In this document: piece after piece, positions 52,056 through 60,964 of the stretch
How positions within the stretch are numbered: the stretch's first letter is position 1
How the letters are laid out: each line of letters starts with the position of its first letter
From: GCA-2720975 sp964469565
GTDB taxonomy: Bacteria; Planctomycetota; UBA1135; GCA-002686595
Direction of reading: 5' to 3'
Length of the DNA: 64,000 nt
NCBI GenBank assembly: GCA_964469565.1
Contig: CAYXZD010000001.1
Span: forward strand, 751,998 to 815,997
Translations under genes and position numbers: made by a program
The notes under the pieces: generated by a model
What the model was told of the DNA's origin: nothing
The model's database searches: none
Seen by the model: only the letters and a program-made list of their open reading frames with translations

Positions 52056-54587
52056 ATGTCCACTAGCCAGCCACAATCAGGTATCACGGCATCGGAGTCC
52101 GCCAGTCGAACGGTTCACCGGTCCATTGCTGCGGCATTCGTGGGTGCCGTTCTCCTCGGGAGCTATGCCCTCTGGAGAGAGTTACAACCCCCACCCCGGG
52201 GGGTCGATGCGGGTCTAAGGAACCTCCTCCTTGTAACTTTCGACACAACGCGTGCCGATCGAATCGGGGCCTATGGCTACACCCGGGCCCACACCCCCAA
52301 TATCGACCGCATGGCCCGCAGCGGCGTGACCTTTGACCAGTGCATCGCCACTGCGCCCATCACCCTGCCTTCCCATGCGTCCATCCTGTCGGGCCTCTAT
52401 CCCTACAGCCACGGAGCGCGCAACAACGGGACCCACAACCTCCCCGAAGATGTCACGACCCTTGCCGAGACTCTCAGTGAGGAGGGGTTTGCCACGGGGG
52501 CCGTGGTCTCAGCCCTCGTTCTCGATTCCAAGTACGGGCTCGATCAGGGGTTTGGAGTCTATGACGACAACCTCGCCAATGCGGACAAGTCGCCGATGTT
52601 CATGTTCCGCGAGACGAAGGCCTTGGACACCGCGCAGCGCGCTCTGCGTTGGATTCAAGCCCAGGCGAGTGGGCGTTGGTTTCTCTGGGTTCATTTTTTT
52701 GACCCGCACGCCAACTACATGCCGCCTGAACATTTTGCAAAGCTGTGTCCAAGCTCTGCCTACGATGGAGAAATCGCCTACGCTGACGCGGGCTTGGGCG
52801 AGATTCTAGAGGGCTTGCGTCTGAAGGGCAGCATGCATGAAACCCTAGTGGTCATGACCGCTGACCACGGTGAGTCCCTCGGCGAACATGGTGAGAGTAC
52901 ACACTCCACATTTGTGTACGACTCCACCACCCATGTGCCCCTCGTCATGATGCACCCGGCCCTCGTGGCCGGGAAACGAATACGTGGAGTGGTGAGTACC
53001 GTCGACATCGCACCGACAGCCCTAGACCTGCTCGACATTCCCTCAAGCGCTCCATTCGATGGGCGATCTGCGGCAGAAGTGCTCTTGGTGCGGCACGGCG
53101 ACATTGATGCTCGGGTGGCCTATTCGGAGGCCATGTCCCCTTACTACAACCACGGATGGAGCGACCTGCGGTCCGTGCGCAGTTCCAATTCACGTTACAT
53201 CCGTGCCCCGCGCCCCGAACTCTATGCCCTGACCCAAGATCCCTGGGAGCAGAACAACCTCCTCCCCAGCCGTGCGGACTTGGCCGAGCCCGCCAAACTC
53301 CAACTCAGCCAGCTCCTCGGCGGCGTGGAACGCGACGAGCGCGGAGAGGACATCCTCGCCATGGCCCCAGAACAACGTGAAGCCTTGGCCGCACTCGGAT
53401 ATGTGTGGAGCGATGAGGCAGCCCCAACAGTGAACACAGAAGACCTAGCCGATCCCAAGGACACGGTGCACCTGTGGGAAAAGAGCCAGCGCAGCCACGA
53501 CCTCATCCGGCGGGGCCGCTACGAAGAGGCGGAGTCCGCTCTCCTAGAAGTGCTCGCCGAACAACCCGATGCGATTCTGCCCCGCACAGCCTATGTGGGT
53601 CTGCTCGTGAAACAGGACCGACTGGGTGATGCCCGCGCCTTCCAAGAAGCCTCACTCAAGCTGCCCGGTGCACGTAACACATCCTGGCTCAAAATGGCCT
53701 ATATCGAACGTCAAATGGGGCTCGACTCATGGCGCACCTACCTCGATCAAGCCAAGGCCATGGACCCGCGCGATCCGCTGGCCCTCATTCGTGAGGGAGA
53801 CTGGGCTCAAGAAGATAACCAGCCTGAACAGGCTATTGCTGCCTACGAGGCAGCACTTGCGATCGACGAGCGGGCTGCAAAGGCCTTCATCGGCATAGGC
53901 AACACGCTCCACAGACAGGGTGAAGATACACGCGCGCTTGAAGTTCTTCAGAAAGCCACCCAGGTCGATCCGATTGCTGTAGAGGCCTGGTACAACCTCG
54001 GTGTCGTCCACGACTCCCTGGGCCAACCTAAACAGGCAGAGAAGCACTACCTCAAAGCCATTGAACTGGACGCCGAGCACGTCCTTACCCTTGTCAACCT
54101 AGGCGGCCTTGCCACACGAGCGGGGAAGCCACTTGTGGCCAAAGACTTCTTCCGGCGGGCCCTTGCTGTCGACGAGGAAGATTTCAGCGCCCTGTTCAAC
54201 CTTGCCCTCAGCAATTTGGGCAACGGTGCTCCAAAGCAAGCGTTGGATCTCTTCGATCGGGCAACGCAAATCGATCCAGGGTACACCGCCGCTTGGCATC
54301 TGTGGATTCAGGCAGCTGCCGCAGCCAAGGATGCTGGCTCCGCTGCAAAGGCGGCACTGGGGTTGTCAAAACTCAAACCCACCGACCCGCAGAAGTTGAC
54401 CCAATCCGCCCTCAGGGTCTGGGCGCTGGGTCTAGCGGACGAGGCGGCCGGCATCCTGGGCAAGGCCATGGAACTGGACCCAAAGGGGATCCGAACCCAG
54501 GCGTTGGACTCCAGTGAACTCGCTGCTCTGCTTGGGGTTCTCGATCAACAGAGTTCACCGCGGCAACAGTCCAGCCCTCAGCGATGA
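52056..54587 (+). CDS. Sulfatase-superfamily protein fused to TPR repeats
   Basis: 843 residues. An N-terminal transmembrane anchor (~28-45) is followed by an alkaline phosphatase-superfamily domain (~50-430). Metal motifs are L-V-T-F-D-T-T-R-A-D-R-I-G and T-A-D-H-G-E-S-L-G. The signature reads T-L-P-S-H-A-S-I-L-S-G, with Thr and His where sulfatases have Cys and Arg. From ~465 to the end there are about nine TPR units, e.g. A-W-Y-N-L-G-V-V-H-D-S-L-G-Q-P-K-Q-A-E-K and V-L-T-L-V-N-L-G-G-L. The TPRs probably recruit a partner on the same side of the membrane. Sulfatase activity by formylglycine is not expected. Confidence 0.9.
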   Translation: MSTSQPQSGITASESASRTVHRSIAAAFVGAVLLGSYALWRELQPPPRGVDAGLRNLLLVTFDTTRADRIGAYGYTRAHTPNIDRMARSGVTFDQCIATAPITLPSHASILSGLYPYSHGARNNGTHNLPEDVTTLAETLSEEGFATGAVVSALVLDSKYGLDQGFGVYDDNLANADKSPMFMFRETKALDTAQRALRWIQAQASGRWFLWVHFFDPHANYMPPEHFAKLCPSSAYDGEIAYADAGLGEILEGLRLKGSMHETLVVMTADHGESLGEHGESTHSTFVYDSTTHVPLVMMHPALVAGKRIRGVVSTVDIAPTALDLLDIPSSAPFDGRSAAEVLLVRHGDIDARVAYSEAMSPYYNHGWSDLRSVRSSNSRYIRAPRPELYALTQDPWEQNNLLPSRADLAEPAKLQLSQLLGGVERDERGEDILAMAPEQREALAALGYVWSDEAAPTVNTEDLADPKDTVHLWEKSQRSHDLIRRGRYEEAESALLEVLAEQPDAILPRTAYVGLLVKQDRLGDARAFQEASLKLPGARNTSWLKMAYIERQMGLDSWRTYLDQAKAMDPRDPLALIREGDWAQEDNQPEQAIAAYEAALAIDERAAKAFIGIGNTLHRQGEDTRALEVLQKATQVDPIAVEAWYNLGVVHDSLGQPKQAEKHYLKAIELDAEHVLTLVNLGGLATRAGKPLVAKDFFRRALAVDEEDFSALFNLALSNLGNGAPKQALDLFDRATQIDPGYTAAWHLWIQAAAAAKDAGSAAKAALGLSKLKPTDPQKLTQSALRVWALGLADEAAGILGKAMELDPKGIRTQALDSSELAALLGVLDQQSSPRQQSSPQR

Positions 54588-54867
54588 TCAAAGTCTCTCC
54601 CCTGCCCTAACGCTGAAACCATGCAGTGCGGCCGGCCGGGGACTCTCGCCGGGTTCTCAATGCCTCGGCATCCACCCCTGCAAGGCTCCCGCGCTTCCAA
54701 GGGGGCGACTCGCGGAGCTGGATAGGACGCACGCAACTCTCAAAACGGGACACCGTTTCCCTGAGCAATGGCTAATTTGTAGTAATGCCCATATACATAT
54801 AGTAGGCGTGCCGTGGACCGACCCAGTCGCGCGCCCAGATTCATCCCCACCCCACAGGACCCACCCC

Positions 54868-57366
54868 ATGAACTTCGTCCAATTCAAACAGCACCTCGCG
54901 CTCATTCCAGCCATCGTCCTGGCATTGGGTTCCCCCCACAACGTCGCAATGAGCGCCGCCGGTGGATCCGGCACAGTTTTCGTGGATGCCAATTCAGGCA
55001 GCGACTCCACCGGAGACGGTAGTGCCTCCAACCCGTGGAAATCGATCTCCTATGCCACAGCCCAATCTGGCGTAACTGCCGTTCAAGCAGCTTCGGGGAC
55101 CTATGACGAGGCCAATGGCGAATCATTCCCGATCACGCTCCCCTCGGGTAGGAGCTATTCACTCGTTGGGCCATCCGATGGCTCTGCAGTCGTCACGCAC
55201 ACCACTGCAACAGGTTCCCCGTACGTCTTTTATGCAACCATGGGGGGCGGTCCAAACTCAACGGACACGATTTCCCTTCAAAACCTCACCATCAACCCTG
55301 CCACCAACGACCGGGCGCTGCGGGTGAATGATGGTATGCACATCGACCTGTTCAATAACACAGTCATCGGTGGCTACCAGGCCTTTGATCTCCGCATGAA
55401 CGCCGATTCCGGCACGGTCAGTATTCAATCCAACACACTCAGCGGGCAATCGGGCAATGGAATCGAGTTGGCCACTGACGACTCGCCCACCAACTGGACC
55501 ATCCTCATTGACGGCAACACAATTACAGGGGCAGGCAATGACGCAATGCGGATCTCAGCCGAAGCCGAGGAGGACAGTGAAATGTTGAGCGGGGAGATTA
55601 TTGTAAGCAACAACACGATCACAGGCCCTAAAAATGAAGGCATCGAAATCGTTGTTACTTGCTCCGAAGAGCTAGCCCCCATCGATGTCGATGTCACCCT
55701 CAGTGGAAACACTGTTTCCGGGGCGGGCTGGGACGGCATAGAGGTTTCGTATTCCCAATCGGATGGGTCCACCGTCATTGCCCCTGGCATCTTTGACCTC
55801 GCGGTGGCGAACAACCAAGTGACCGGATCAACCGATGACAATATCTGGATCAATCTCTTCATAGATAATCCCGCAGACATAACTGCGGAGATGATCTTCC
55901 TGAATAACACCAGTACCGCCGCGGGTGATGACGCAATCGATTTTTCAATCTCGATGAATGACGACTCGCAGGCCTTAGATCTCACTGTGGGGATAACTTA
56001 CAACGACCTCACAGGCGCCCAATCCGACGGGCTCGAGTTGGGATTCGAAGCTGATTCAGGTCCGCCGGTGGATTTCACCTTTGATCTCATCTGTGACAAC
56101 AACTCTATCACGGGTCATTTCGATGAGGGCATCGACGTCACCGCGTTCTCTCAGGAAAACACGAGTGCCATGGGAGGAAGCGCAGTTGCATCCTTGTCGA
56201 TCAGTGAAAACCTGATCACCGGAAACACATCACATGGAGTCATTTTTGATTTCGACATTTGGTCCAACTCAAGCAGTGTCACCGGCAACTACAGCATCGA
56301 CATGAAGGGGAACACCCTCTCTGCCCCAGCCGGAATGTATGACATCAAGGTAGAAACCACGCCGGCTTTCGTCCTGCCCACGATTACAGCCACGCAAAAC
56401 TTCTGGGGCACCGAATCCTCTTCAGTCATTGCAGGCCGCGTTTACGATGGTGTGGATTCCGCTGGGAAATCTATCGTGGATCACACATCCCCCCTGCCCG
56501 ATGCGCTCAACTTCACGGCCAGCGTCGACAACTCCACGGGTACGCCCTATTGCCAGATTGATGCGGCCAATGACGGAACCTTCTTTACCTACGCCGCAGG
56601 ATCCACAGTGATGACGGTCACCATCGACGGGGTCCCGGCAACCGTGGCTTTCACGGTCGGCAATAACCAAATCTTATGCCTCTTCCCAGGAGCCATCGTC
56701 GACGGCGCCGATGTGTGCGTGACAAACCCCGGGGGTCAAACGGGCTGCTCTACTCTAGATGCAGACACCACCAACACGCCCCCCTTTGCGGCCTATGACG
56801 CCACGACAACCCCAAATGGCACAGCAGTCGTCGTTGACCTCATCGCCAATGACACCGACGCCGAAGGCAACATTGATCCCAGCTCGATTGCCATCGTGCG
56901 GGTCCCCGGACAGGGGAATGTCGTGGTCAATGGTGACGGAACCGTGACCTATACGCCCAACCCAGGGCCGGACACCACCGACACCTTCAACTACACGGTG
57001 TCGGATACGGGTGGGCTGACCTCCAACGTGGCCACCGTGCAGGTCCAAACCACAGGCGGTAACAACAACATCCCCACGGCCGTCTACGACGCGGCCTCAA
57101 CGGGGTTCGAGACTCCCGTGAGCATCTCCCTCCTTGACAACGACTTTGACGTGGACGGTGATGCACTCGTGCCCAGTTCGGTAATAATCGAACGGAATCC
57201 CCATGCGGGAACTGTCACGGTGGTGGACGGAGTAGCCACCTATACCCCCAATCCCCTAGCTTCAGGCCGCACGGACACGTTCACCTATTCGGTGGCCGAC
57301 GCCCGTGGCGGACGATCGAACATCGCGACCGTTGAGGTCAACGTGGGTTCGAGCGGCGTTCGCTAG
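54868..57366 (+). CDS. Exported beta-helix protein with cadherin-like tail
   Basis: 832 residues from ATG 54868 (AGGA upstream). The frame opens at 54514 inside the previous gene without protein character. After the signal peptide (A-L-I-P-A-I-V-L-A-L-G) comes a DUF1565-like start (V-F-V-D-A-N-S-G-S-D-S-T-G-D-G-S) and a long right-handed parallel beta-helix (~65-530), marked by repeated N-N-T-I/V-x-G turns. A small Ig-like module is followed by two cadherin-like/Big_9 modules (~635-735 and ~740-832). Such proteins often act on or bind polysaccharides; no catalytic residues are clear. Confidence 0.87.
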   Translation: MNFVQFKQHLALIPAIVLALGSPHNVAMSAAGGSGTVFVDANSGSDSTGDGSASNPWKSISYATAQSGVTAVQAASGTYDEANGESFPITLPSGRSYSLVGPSDGSAVVTHTTATGSPYVFYATMGGGPNSTDTISLQNLTINPATNDRALRVNDGMHIDLFNNTVIGGYQAFDLRMNADSGTVSIQSNTLSGQSGNGIELATDDSPTNWTILIDGNTITGAGNDAMRISAEAEEDSEMLSGEIIVSNNTITGPKNEGIEIVVTCSEELAPIDVDVTLSGNTVSGAGWDGIEVSYSQSDGSTVIAPGIFDLAVANNQVTGSTDDNIWINLFIDNPADITAEMIFLNNTSTAAGDDAIDFSISMNDDSQALDLTVGITYNDLTGAQSDGLELGFEADSGPPVDFTFDLICDNNSITGHFDEGIDVTAFSQENTSAMGGSAVASLSISENLITGNTSHGVIFDFDIWSNSSSVTGNYSIDMKGNTLSAPAGMYDIKVETTPAFVLPTITATQNFWGTESSSVIAGRVYDGVDSAGKSIVDHTSPLPDALNFTASVDNSTGTPYCQIDAANDGTFFTYAAGSTVMTVTIDGVPATVAFTVGNNQILCLFPGAIVDGADVCVTNPGGQTGCSTLDADTTNTPPFAAYDATTTPNGTAVVVDLIANDTDAEGNIDPSSIAIVRVPGQGNVVVNGDGTVTYTPNPGPDTTDTFNYTVSDTGGLTSNVATVQVQTTGGNNNIPTAVYDAASTGFETPVSISLLDNDFDVDGDALVPSSVIIERNPHAGTVTVVDGVATYTPNPLASGRTDTFTYSVADARGGRSNIATVEVNVGSSGVR

Positions 57367-57393
57367 GACTCCCTAGCCTCAGGGAATTCTTCG

Positions 57394-57419
57394 CGGGGGC
57401 GGGCCTAGGCCCGCCCCCG
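57394..57419 (+). terminator. 26-bp perfect GC-rich palindrome after beta-helix gene
   Basis: The sequence 57394-57419 is fully self-complementary, with a core CCTAGG, and begins 27 bases after the stop. It could form a very stable hairpin, or a cruciform in DNA. There is no U-run downstream (ATTCGTTG). Confidence 0.5.
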
Positions 57420-57440
57420 ATTCGTTGAGAGGAACTGCAC

Positions 57441-57613
57441 GCCCTCAGACCGAGCCCTCAGACCGAGCCCTCAGACCGAGCCCTCAGANNNNNNNNNNNN
57501 NNNNNNNNNNNNNNNNNNNNNNNNNNNNNNNNNNNNNNNNNNNNNNNNNNNNNNNNNNNNNNNNNNNNNNNNNNNNNNNNNNNNNNNNCTCAGACCGAAG
57601 CACTCAGACACAG
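57441..57613. repeat. 13-bp intergenic minisatellite containing a gap
   Basis: Three perfect copies of GCCCTCAGACCGA (57441-57479) and a partial fourth run into a 100-N gap. Diverged copies continue after it (57589-57613). The true array length is unknown. Confidence 0.85.
57489..57588. other. Assembly gap, 100 N
   Basis: A placeholder gap inside a 13-bp tandem repeat. Confidence 0.98.
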
Positions 57614-57634
57614 AGGGTACACACGGAGAAGCTA

Positions 57635-57844
57635 CTAACGGTGCATCCAGGTGCCTAGAGCTTCCAAAGCACCGAGTTCAGAAGCCACCCCCTGGGGAAC
57701 ACGCTGGCGTGCCGACTTCCAATCGGGATCCAGGAATCGCGCAGCGTCCCGAGCAGGTGAACCCGTTCTCAACCCAAGGTTCACACCCGCAACATTGACG
57801 AATCGCGGATCAAGCGAAGGGACGCATTCCTGCCGCAGGCCCAT
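57635..57844 (-). pseudogene. C-terminal remnant of a parallel beta-helix protein
   Basis: A 69-codon frame reads D-P-R-F-V-N-V-A-G-V-N-L-G-L-R-T-G-S-P-A-R-D-A and later S-E-L-G-A-L-E. This matches the typical last coil of right-handed beta-helix repeat proteins (pattern D-P-x-F-V ... L-x-x-G-S-P-x-x-D-A ... D-x-G-A-x-E). Upstream the frame is closed by a stop at 57857-57859, at the end of the neighbouring gene, and no signal peptide exists. I read it as a gene fragment left after deletion or rearrangement. A tiny independent gene is less likely. Confidence 0.45.
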
Positions 57845-57851
57845 GGTTCGC

Positions 57852-58418
57852 TCACCCTAGGTCAATCAGTTTTGATCTCAGGCTTTCGAGGTTCGCTTCT
57901 TCGGGACCGTACACACGCCTGCCCATGAGGGGTACCCAAAGGGCGATCAGCGGGTAACCCACCAAACCGGCGATGCACCCGCTCCAGGTGAAATGATGGG
58001 TAAGCGAAAACATCGTATAAGCTGCCGTGGGTGCAACAAACCACCACATGAAATTGCGCATCCACCACCCAAGGCATCGGATACGGTAGATTGCGCGATC
58101 AAGGTCCCCGAGCAGGGTCGCAGCAAAGGACCGTTCCCGCCGCTTGCGCTCCACCCGCTTGCCTAGAATGAAAAGGATGATGCCCACATTGATGACGGCG
58201 CTCACCGTTTCGTAGCCGTATTCTCCGCTGAAATGGCCATTAATCCCCGGACCCACAATACAGACAATGCAGATCGCCAAGTCATGCATGGCGAGACTCC
58301 AGGCCCATTCTCGGCTTCGCTTGGCGATCATAGGCTGGAGGACCTGGGGCTCGAGGCCTAACACGCGCCGCTCCGACTGTGCATCCCACACGGTTTTCAT
58401 CTGTTCAAAGTCCATCAT
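57852..58418 (-). CDS. Four-helix membrane protein coupled to ECF sigma factor
   Basis: 188 residues, with its ATG overlapping the sigma factor stop by 4 bases. An N-terminal helical soluble part (residues 1-40) is followed by four transmembrane helices: I-C-I-V-C-I-V-G-P-G-I, V-S-A-V-I-N-V-G-I-I-L-F-I-L, a W-W-M-R-N-F-M-W-W-F-V-A segment, and C-I-A-G-L-V-G-Y-P-L-I-A-L-W-V. It lacks the zinc-binding H-x3-C-x2-C of classic anti-sigma factors. Position suggests it holds or modulates the sigma factor, but this is inference. Confidence 0.72.
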   Translation of the reverse strand: MMDFEQMKTVWDAQSERRVLGLEPQVLQPMIAKRSREWAWSLAMHDLAICIVCIVGPGINGHFSGEYGYETVSAVINVGIILFILGKRVERKRRERSFAATLLGDLDRAIYRIRCLGWWMRNFMWWFVAPTAAYTMFSLTHHFTWSGCIAGLVGYPLIALWVPLMGRRVYGPEEANLESLRSKLIDLG

Positions 58419-58948
58419 GCTAAGTCCTCTTTCGGAGCTCGCTGCTCCAGGTTCTTCTTGATGCGATGGAGTTTGACCCCAACGTTTTCTTCTGTGATTC
58501 CAAGGACAGTCGCCATTTCGGCATAACTCAATCCCTCCAACACCAGAAGCAATAACGAGCGATCTAACTCCTCCAGCCCCCCTATCTGTTCATAGAGCCA
58601 CGTCAGCTGGGGATCCTCGGATTCCTCCTCCGTGCCTGGAGCCGTGGGGGACTGCAAGAGTGGCTGAGCCCGATCACGGTGGCGCCGTTCGCGCTTCGAC
58701 CAGGCCATCGCGGTATAGAGGGAAACGCGGTAGACCCACGTCGCTGCTGAAGAGTCCCCTCTAAATCGCGGGATCGACTCCCACAAGGCAAACGCAATCT
58801 CCTGGCCCAAGTCATCACGATCCGCCGGTCCTCGCTCAAAGGAGCGGATCACACGGTAGATCACGCCGCCATGGTCATCCAACCATTGCGCAAGTCGCAG
58901 CCTGCGCTGTGCATCGCTCAGTTTGGAGGGTTTGTCCATCGGCCCCAA
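58415..58948 (-). CDS. ECF-type RNA polymerase sigma factor
   Basis: 177 residues; ATG 58939 is also possible. Region 2 is seen in D-D-L-G-Q-E-I-A-F-A-L-W-E-S-I-P-R-F-R-G and T-W-V-Y-R-V-S-L-Y-T-A. Region 4 helix-turn-helix is L-S-Y-A-E-M-A-T-V-L-G-I-T-E-E-N-V-G-V-K-L-H-R-I-K-K. This is the usual size for an ECF sigma factor. It likely controls its own promoter, but the upstream region is lost in the gap at 58987-59086. It is co-transcribed with the membrane protein downstream. Confidence 0.92.
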   Translation of the reverse strand: MGPMDKPSKLSDAQRRLRLAQWLDDHGGVIYRVIRSFERGPADRDDLGQEIAFALWESIPRFRGDSSAATWVYRVSLYTAMAWSKRERRHRDRAQPLLQSPTAPGTEEESEDPQLTWLYEQIGGLEELDRSLLLLVLEGLSYAEMATVLGITEENVGVKLHRIKKNLEQRAPKEDLA

Positions 58949-58986
58949 TAGTGACCCCCAGTACCCACCCCCTTACAGCTTTTGGA

Positions 58987-59086
58987 NNNNNNNNNNNNNN
59001 NNNNNNNNNNNNNNNNNNNNNNNNNNNNNNNNNNNNNNNNNNNNNNNNNNNNNNNNNNNNNNNNNNNNNNNNNNNNNNNNNNNNNN
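58987..59086. other. Assembly gap, 100 N, in the ECF sigma promoter region
   Basis: A placeholder gap between the ECF sigma gene and the end of the DUF1028 gene. No repeat is visible on its edges, so its cause differs from the gaps at 8449 and 57489 or is hidden. Confidence 0.98.
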
Positions 59087-59192
59087 CATGGAAGTTGGCC
59101 CCATGGGCTGCACAGCCCGGACTTGAATCGAAACGCGCAGGCCAGTGGCAGGCCATCTGACTCAGCCCCCCCCGAACTTGGATTGCCTCGGC

Positions 59193-60743
59193 CTACGGGT
59201 CTAGCCGAAAGCTCACGAGCGGGGTCACGGCGACCCCAGTCGTGGCCGTGGCCCCTAGGAGGGCACAAAAATCGAACCGCCGGCCTGCGAGGGCCGACCA
59301 AGCACCGGCTGGAACGACGAGGTCCGCCGTGGCTCGACCCACTCCATCGAGGACGCCCGCCGATCCCATGAAAGCAGAATCGCTGCCCGTTGTGCTCCAA
59401 GTGAAATTGAAGAAGGCGTCACGGTTGAGGGGCACATGCACACCCCCAAAATCAAACCCCGGTAGATTGCCGGAGTGTCCCCCAAGGATGCGGTAGGTGC
59501 GACCCGCCTCCGCCGAACCCCGGTTCACCGTGAAGGGCGCCATGCCCCCCGCCGAAGCGCTTAGGCGCCTTACGCCTAAGTGCAAATCTGTCCGAGGTGA
59601 GGTCTCCATGACGAGTTGTGGGCGCAAGAGGATCGAGCGCGGCCCCTTCGTATCCACCTCAATCTGGAAAGCCGATCGTCCCGCCTTGGAGGTAGCCGTC
59701 AGGGAAAAACTGTAGGTGCCATCTCCATGGTCTGTGATCGGTCCCGGCCGCGCCGTAGGTCCACCGGGGGATGTACGACGCACACGCAGTGAGTGTCCCC
59801 CAGTCGTCAGCGGTACGCCGTCCACGTCCGCGAGCTTCACGCTAATTCGCGCACTTGAAAGCCCATCCGCCACGAGACTGTCCCGATCGGCCTGAACGGC
59901 TGAGGAATAGTGATCCGGCACGCCCGCCATGGATGTGCGCCACTGATTGTAGCGCTGAGTCAATTCCTGAACGGGATCGGGATCACTGGCACCCTTGCCC
60001 TTGAACACCGTGGACAAATAGTAGTTCCCGCTCGCACAACCGACCGATGGATTACATACACCGTCCACATCCCCCGGCCTCGCCAGCACGATGAAGGCTG
60101 TATAAGCCGAGTGGGTAAAACTCGGCGGCGGTGAACCGCATCCGGGTGGATCGCTGCTACTGCAAGAACAGCGGCCATCACCACCCCACAGGCGAGCAGT
60201 TTCCATTGCGGCCATCACGCGCTGGCTCAGGTCGCCCGCAGCGGCTCGGAGAGTCTTCTCTGTTTCCAGGACGACCTCATCACCGGCGAGCACATTGCCT
60301 TGGACCGCGTAGACGAGGTCCCCCACTTCACCGACCACCCCTAAGCAGGCCTTGCCCGCCTGGCTCCCTGTAAACGTGATGGGGGATGCATTGAAATCGA
60401 CAATTCCATACTGGCGCTGCTGAAACCAACCGTCGTTCTTGGACAGCTGATCGAGGATTCGGGCAGGGGCAAGCCCCGCCTGCAAGCCGTTCCAAATCAC
60501 GAGTCGGTTGCCCCCCGTGCTGTCCACCGCCGACTGGGCCACCCCACCTCCCTTCTCCACGGCAATCACGGGCAGCCAAACCTTGAGGGGAAACTTGTTG
60601 CCGATGCAGGTGGCCGAGGCCACGCAGACCTCACCCGTTACCCGATTGACCACGACAATCGACCAGGTTGCGAGGGCGGGCCCAGCACAAACAACGAGGC
60701 CAAACACCACCGCCCCAAGCCGGGCAAGCCATTGAGTTCGCAT
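59193..60743 (-). CDS. Exported DUF1028 protein with C-terminal secretory-type domain
   Basis: 516 residues from ATG 60743 with signal peptide (A-V-V-F-G-L-V-V-C-A-G-P-A-L-A). The DUF1028 domain (~26-230) begins T-W-S-I-V-V-V-N and includes G-G-G-V-A-Q-S-A-V-D and A-C-L-G-V-V-G; the family has the Ntn-hydrolase-like fold but uncertain activity. A middle Ig-like part (~300-400) follows. The last ~100 residues (Y-R-I-L-G-G-H-S-G-N-L-P-G, V-P-L-N-R-D-A-F-F-N-F-T, L-D-G-V-G-R-A) form a domain that I recall as recurrent at the C-terminus of planctomycete exported proteins. The Cys-rich segment G-R-C-S-C-S-S-S-D-P-P-G-C is unusual. Confidence 0.85.
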   Translation of the reverse strand: MRTQWLARLGAVVFGLVVCAGPALATWSIVVVNRVTGEVCVASATCIGNKFPLKVWLPVIAVEKGGGVAQSAVDSTGGNRLVIWNGLQAGLAPARILDQLSKNDGWFQQRQYGIVDFNASPITFTGSQAGKACLGVVGEVGDLVYAVQGNVLAGDEVVLETEKTLRAAAGDLSQRVMAAMETARLWGGDGRCSCSSSDPPGCGSPPPSFTHSAYTAFIVLARPGDVDGVCNPSVGCASGNYYLSTVFKGKGASDPDPVQELTQRYNQWRTSMAGVPDHYSSAVQADRDSLVADGLSSARISVKLADVDGVPLTTGGHSLRVRRTSPGGPTARPGPITDHGDGTYSFSLTATSKAGRSAFQIEVDTKGPRSILLRPQLVMETSPRTDLHLGVRRLSASAGGMAPFTVNRGSAEAGRTYRILGGHSGNLPGFDFGGVHVPLNRDAFFNFTWSTTGSDSAFMGSAGVLDGVGRATADLVVPAGAWSALAGRRFDFCALLGATATTGVAVTPLVSFRLDP

Positions 60744-60894
60744 CCCCCAAGCCTACCCCACCACGGGCTAGTCTGCAGTCCCCTGGGGCACCGACGAGGC
60801 TCTGTTACTCCCCTGCGAGGATCTAAGGCCCCTCACCCCGCCCCTTGGCCCCTAGACGGTCCATTGGCCCATTGAAGAAAAGCACCGATCCTTG

Positions 60895-60923
60895 TTGCAC
60901 TTGAGATTCAGTCGCAATAAAGT
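60895..60923 (+). promoter_or_regulatory. Candidate promoter of the apbE operon
   Basis: TTGCAC (60895-60900) and TAAAGT (60918-60923) are 17 bases apart, 42 bases upstream of the apbE start. Each is only a partial match to sigma-70 boxes. A hairpin CCTCC-AATCT-GGAGG at 60926-60940 lies just downstream and contains a sequestered Shine-Dalgarno-like GGAGG. Confidence 0.3.
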
Positions 60924-60964
60924 ACCCTCCAATCTGGAGGATCCAGACCAGCGGACCCCATTCC

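Noticed and set aside
57425..57658. Open frame across the 13-bp repeat and gap
   Set aside because: It exists only because N bases do not create stops; no protein character.
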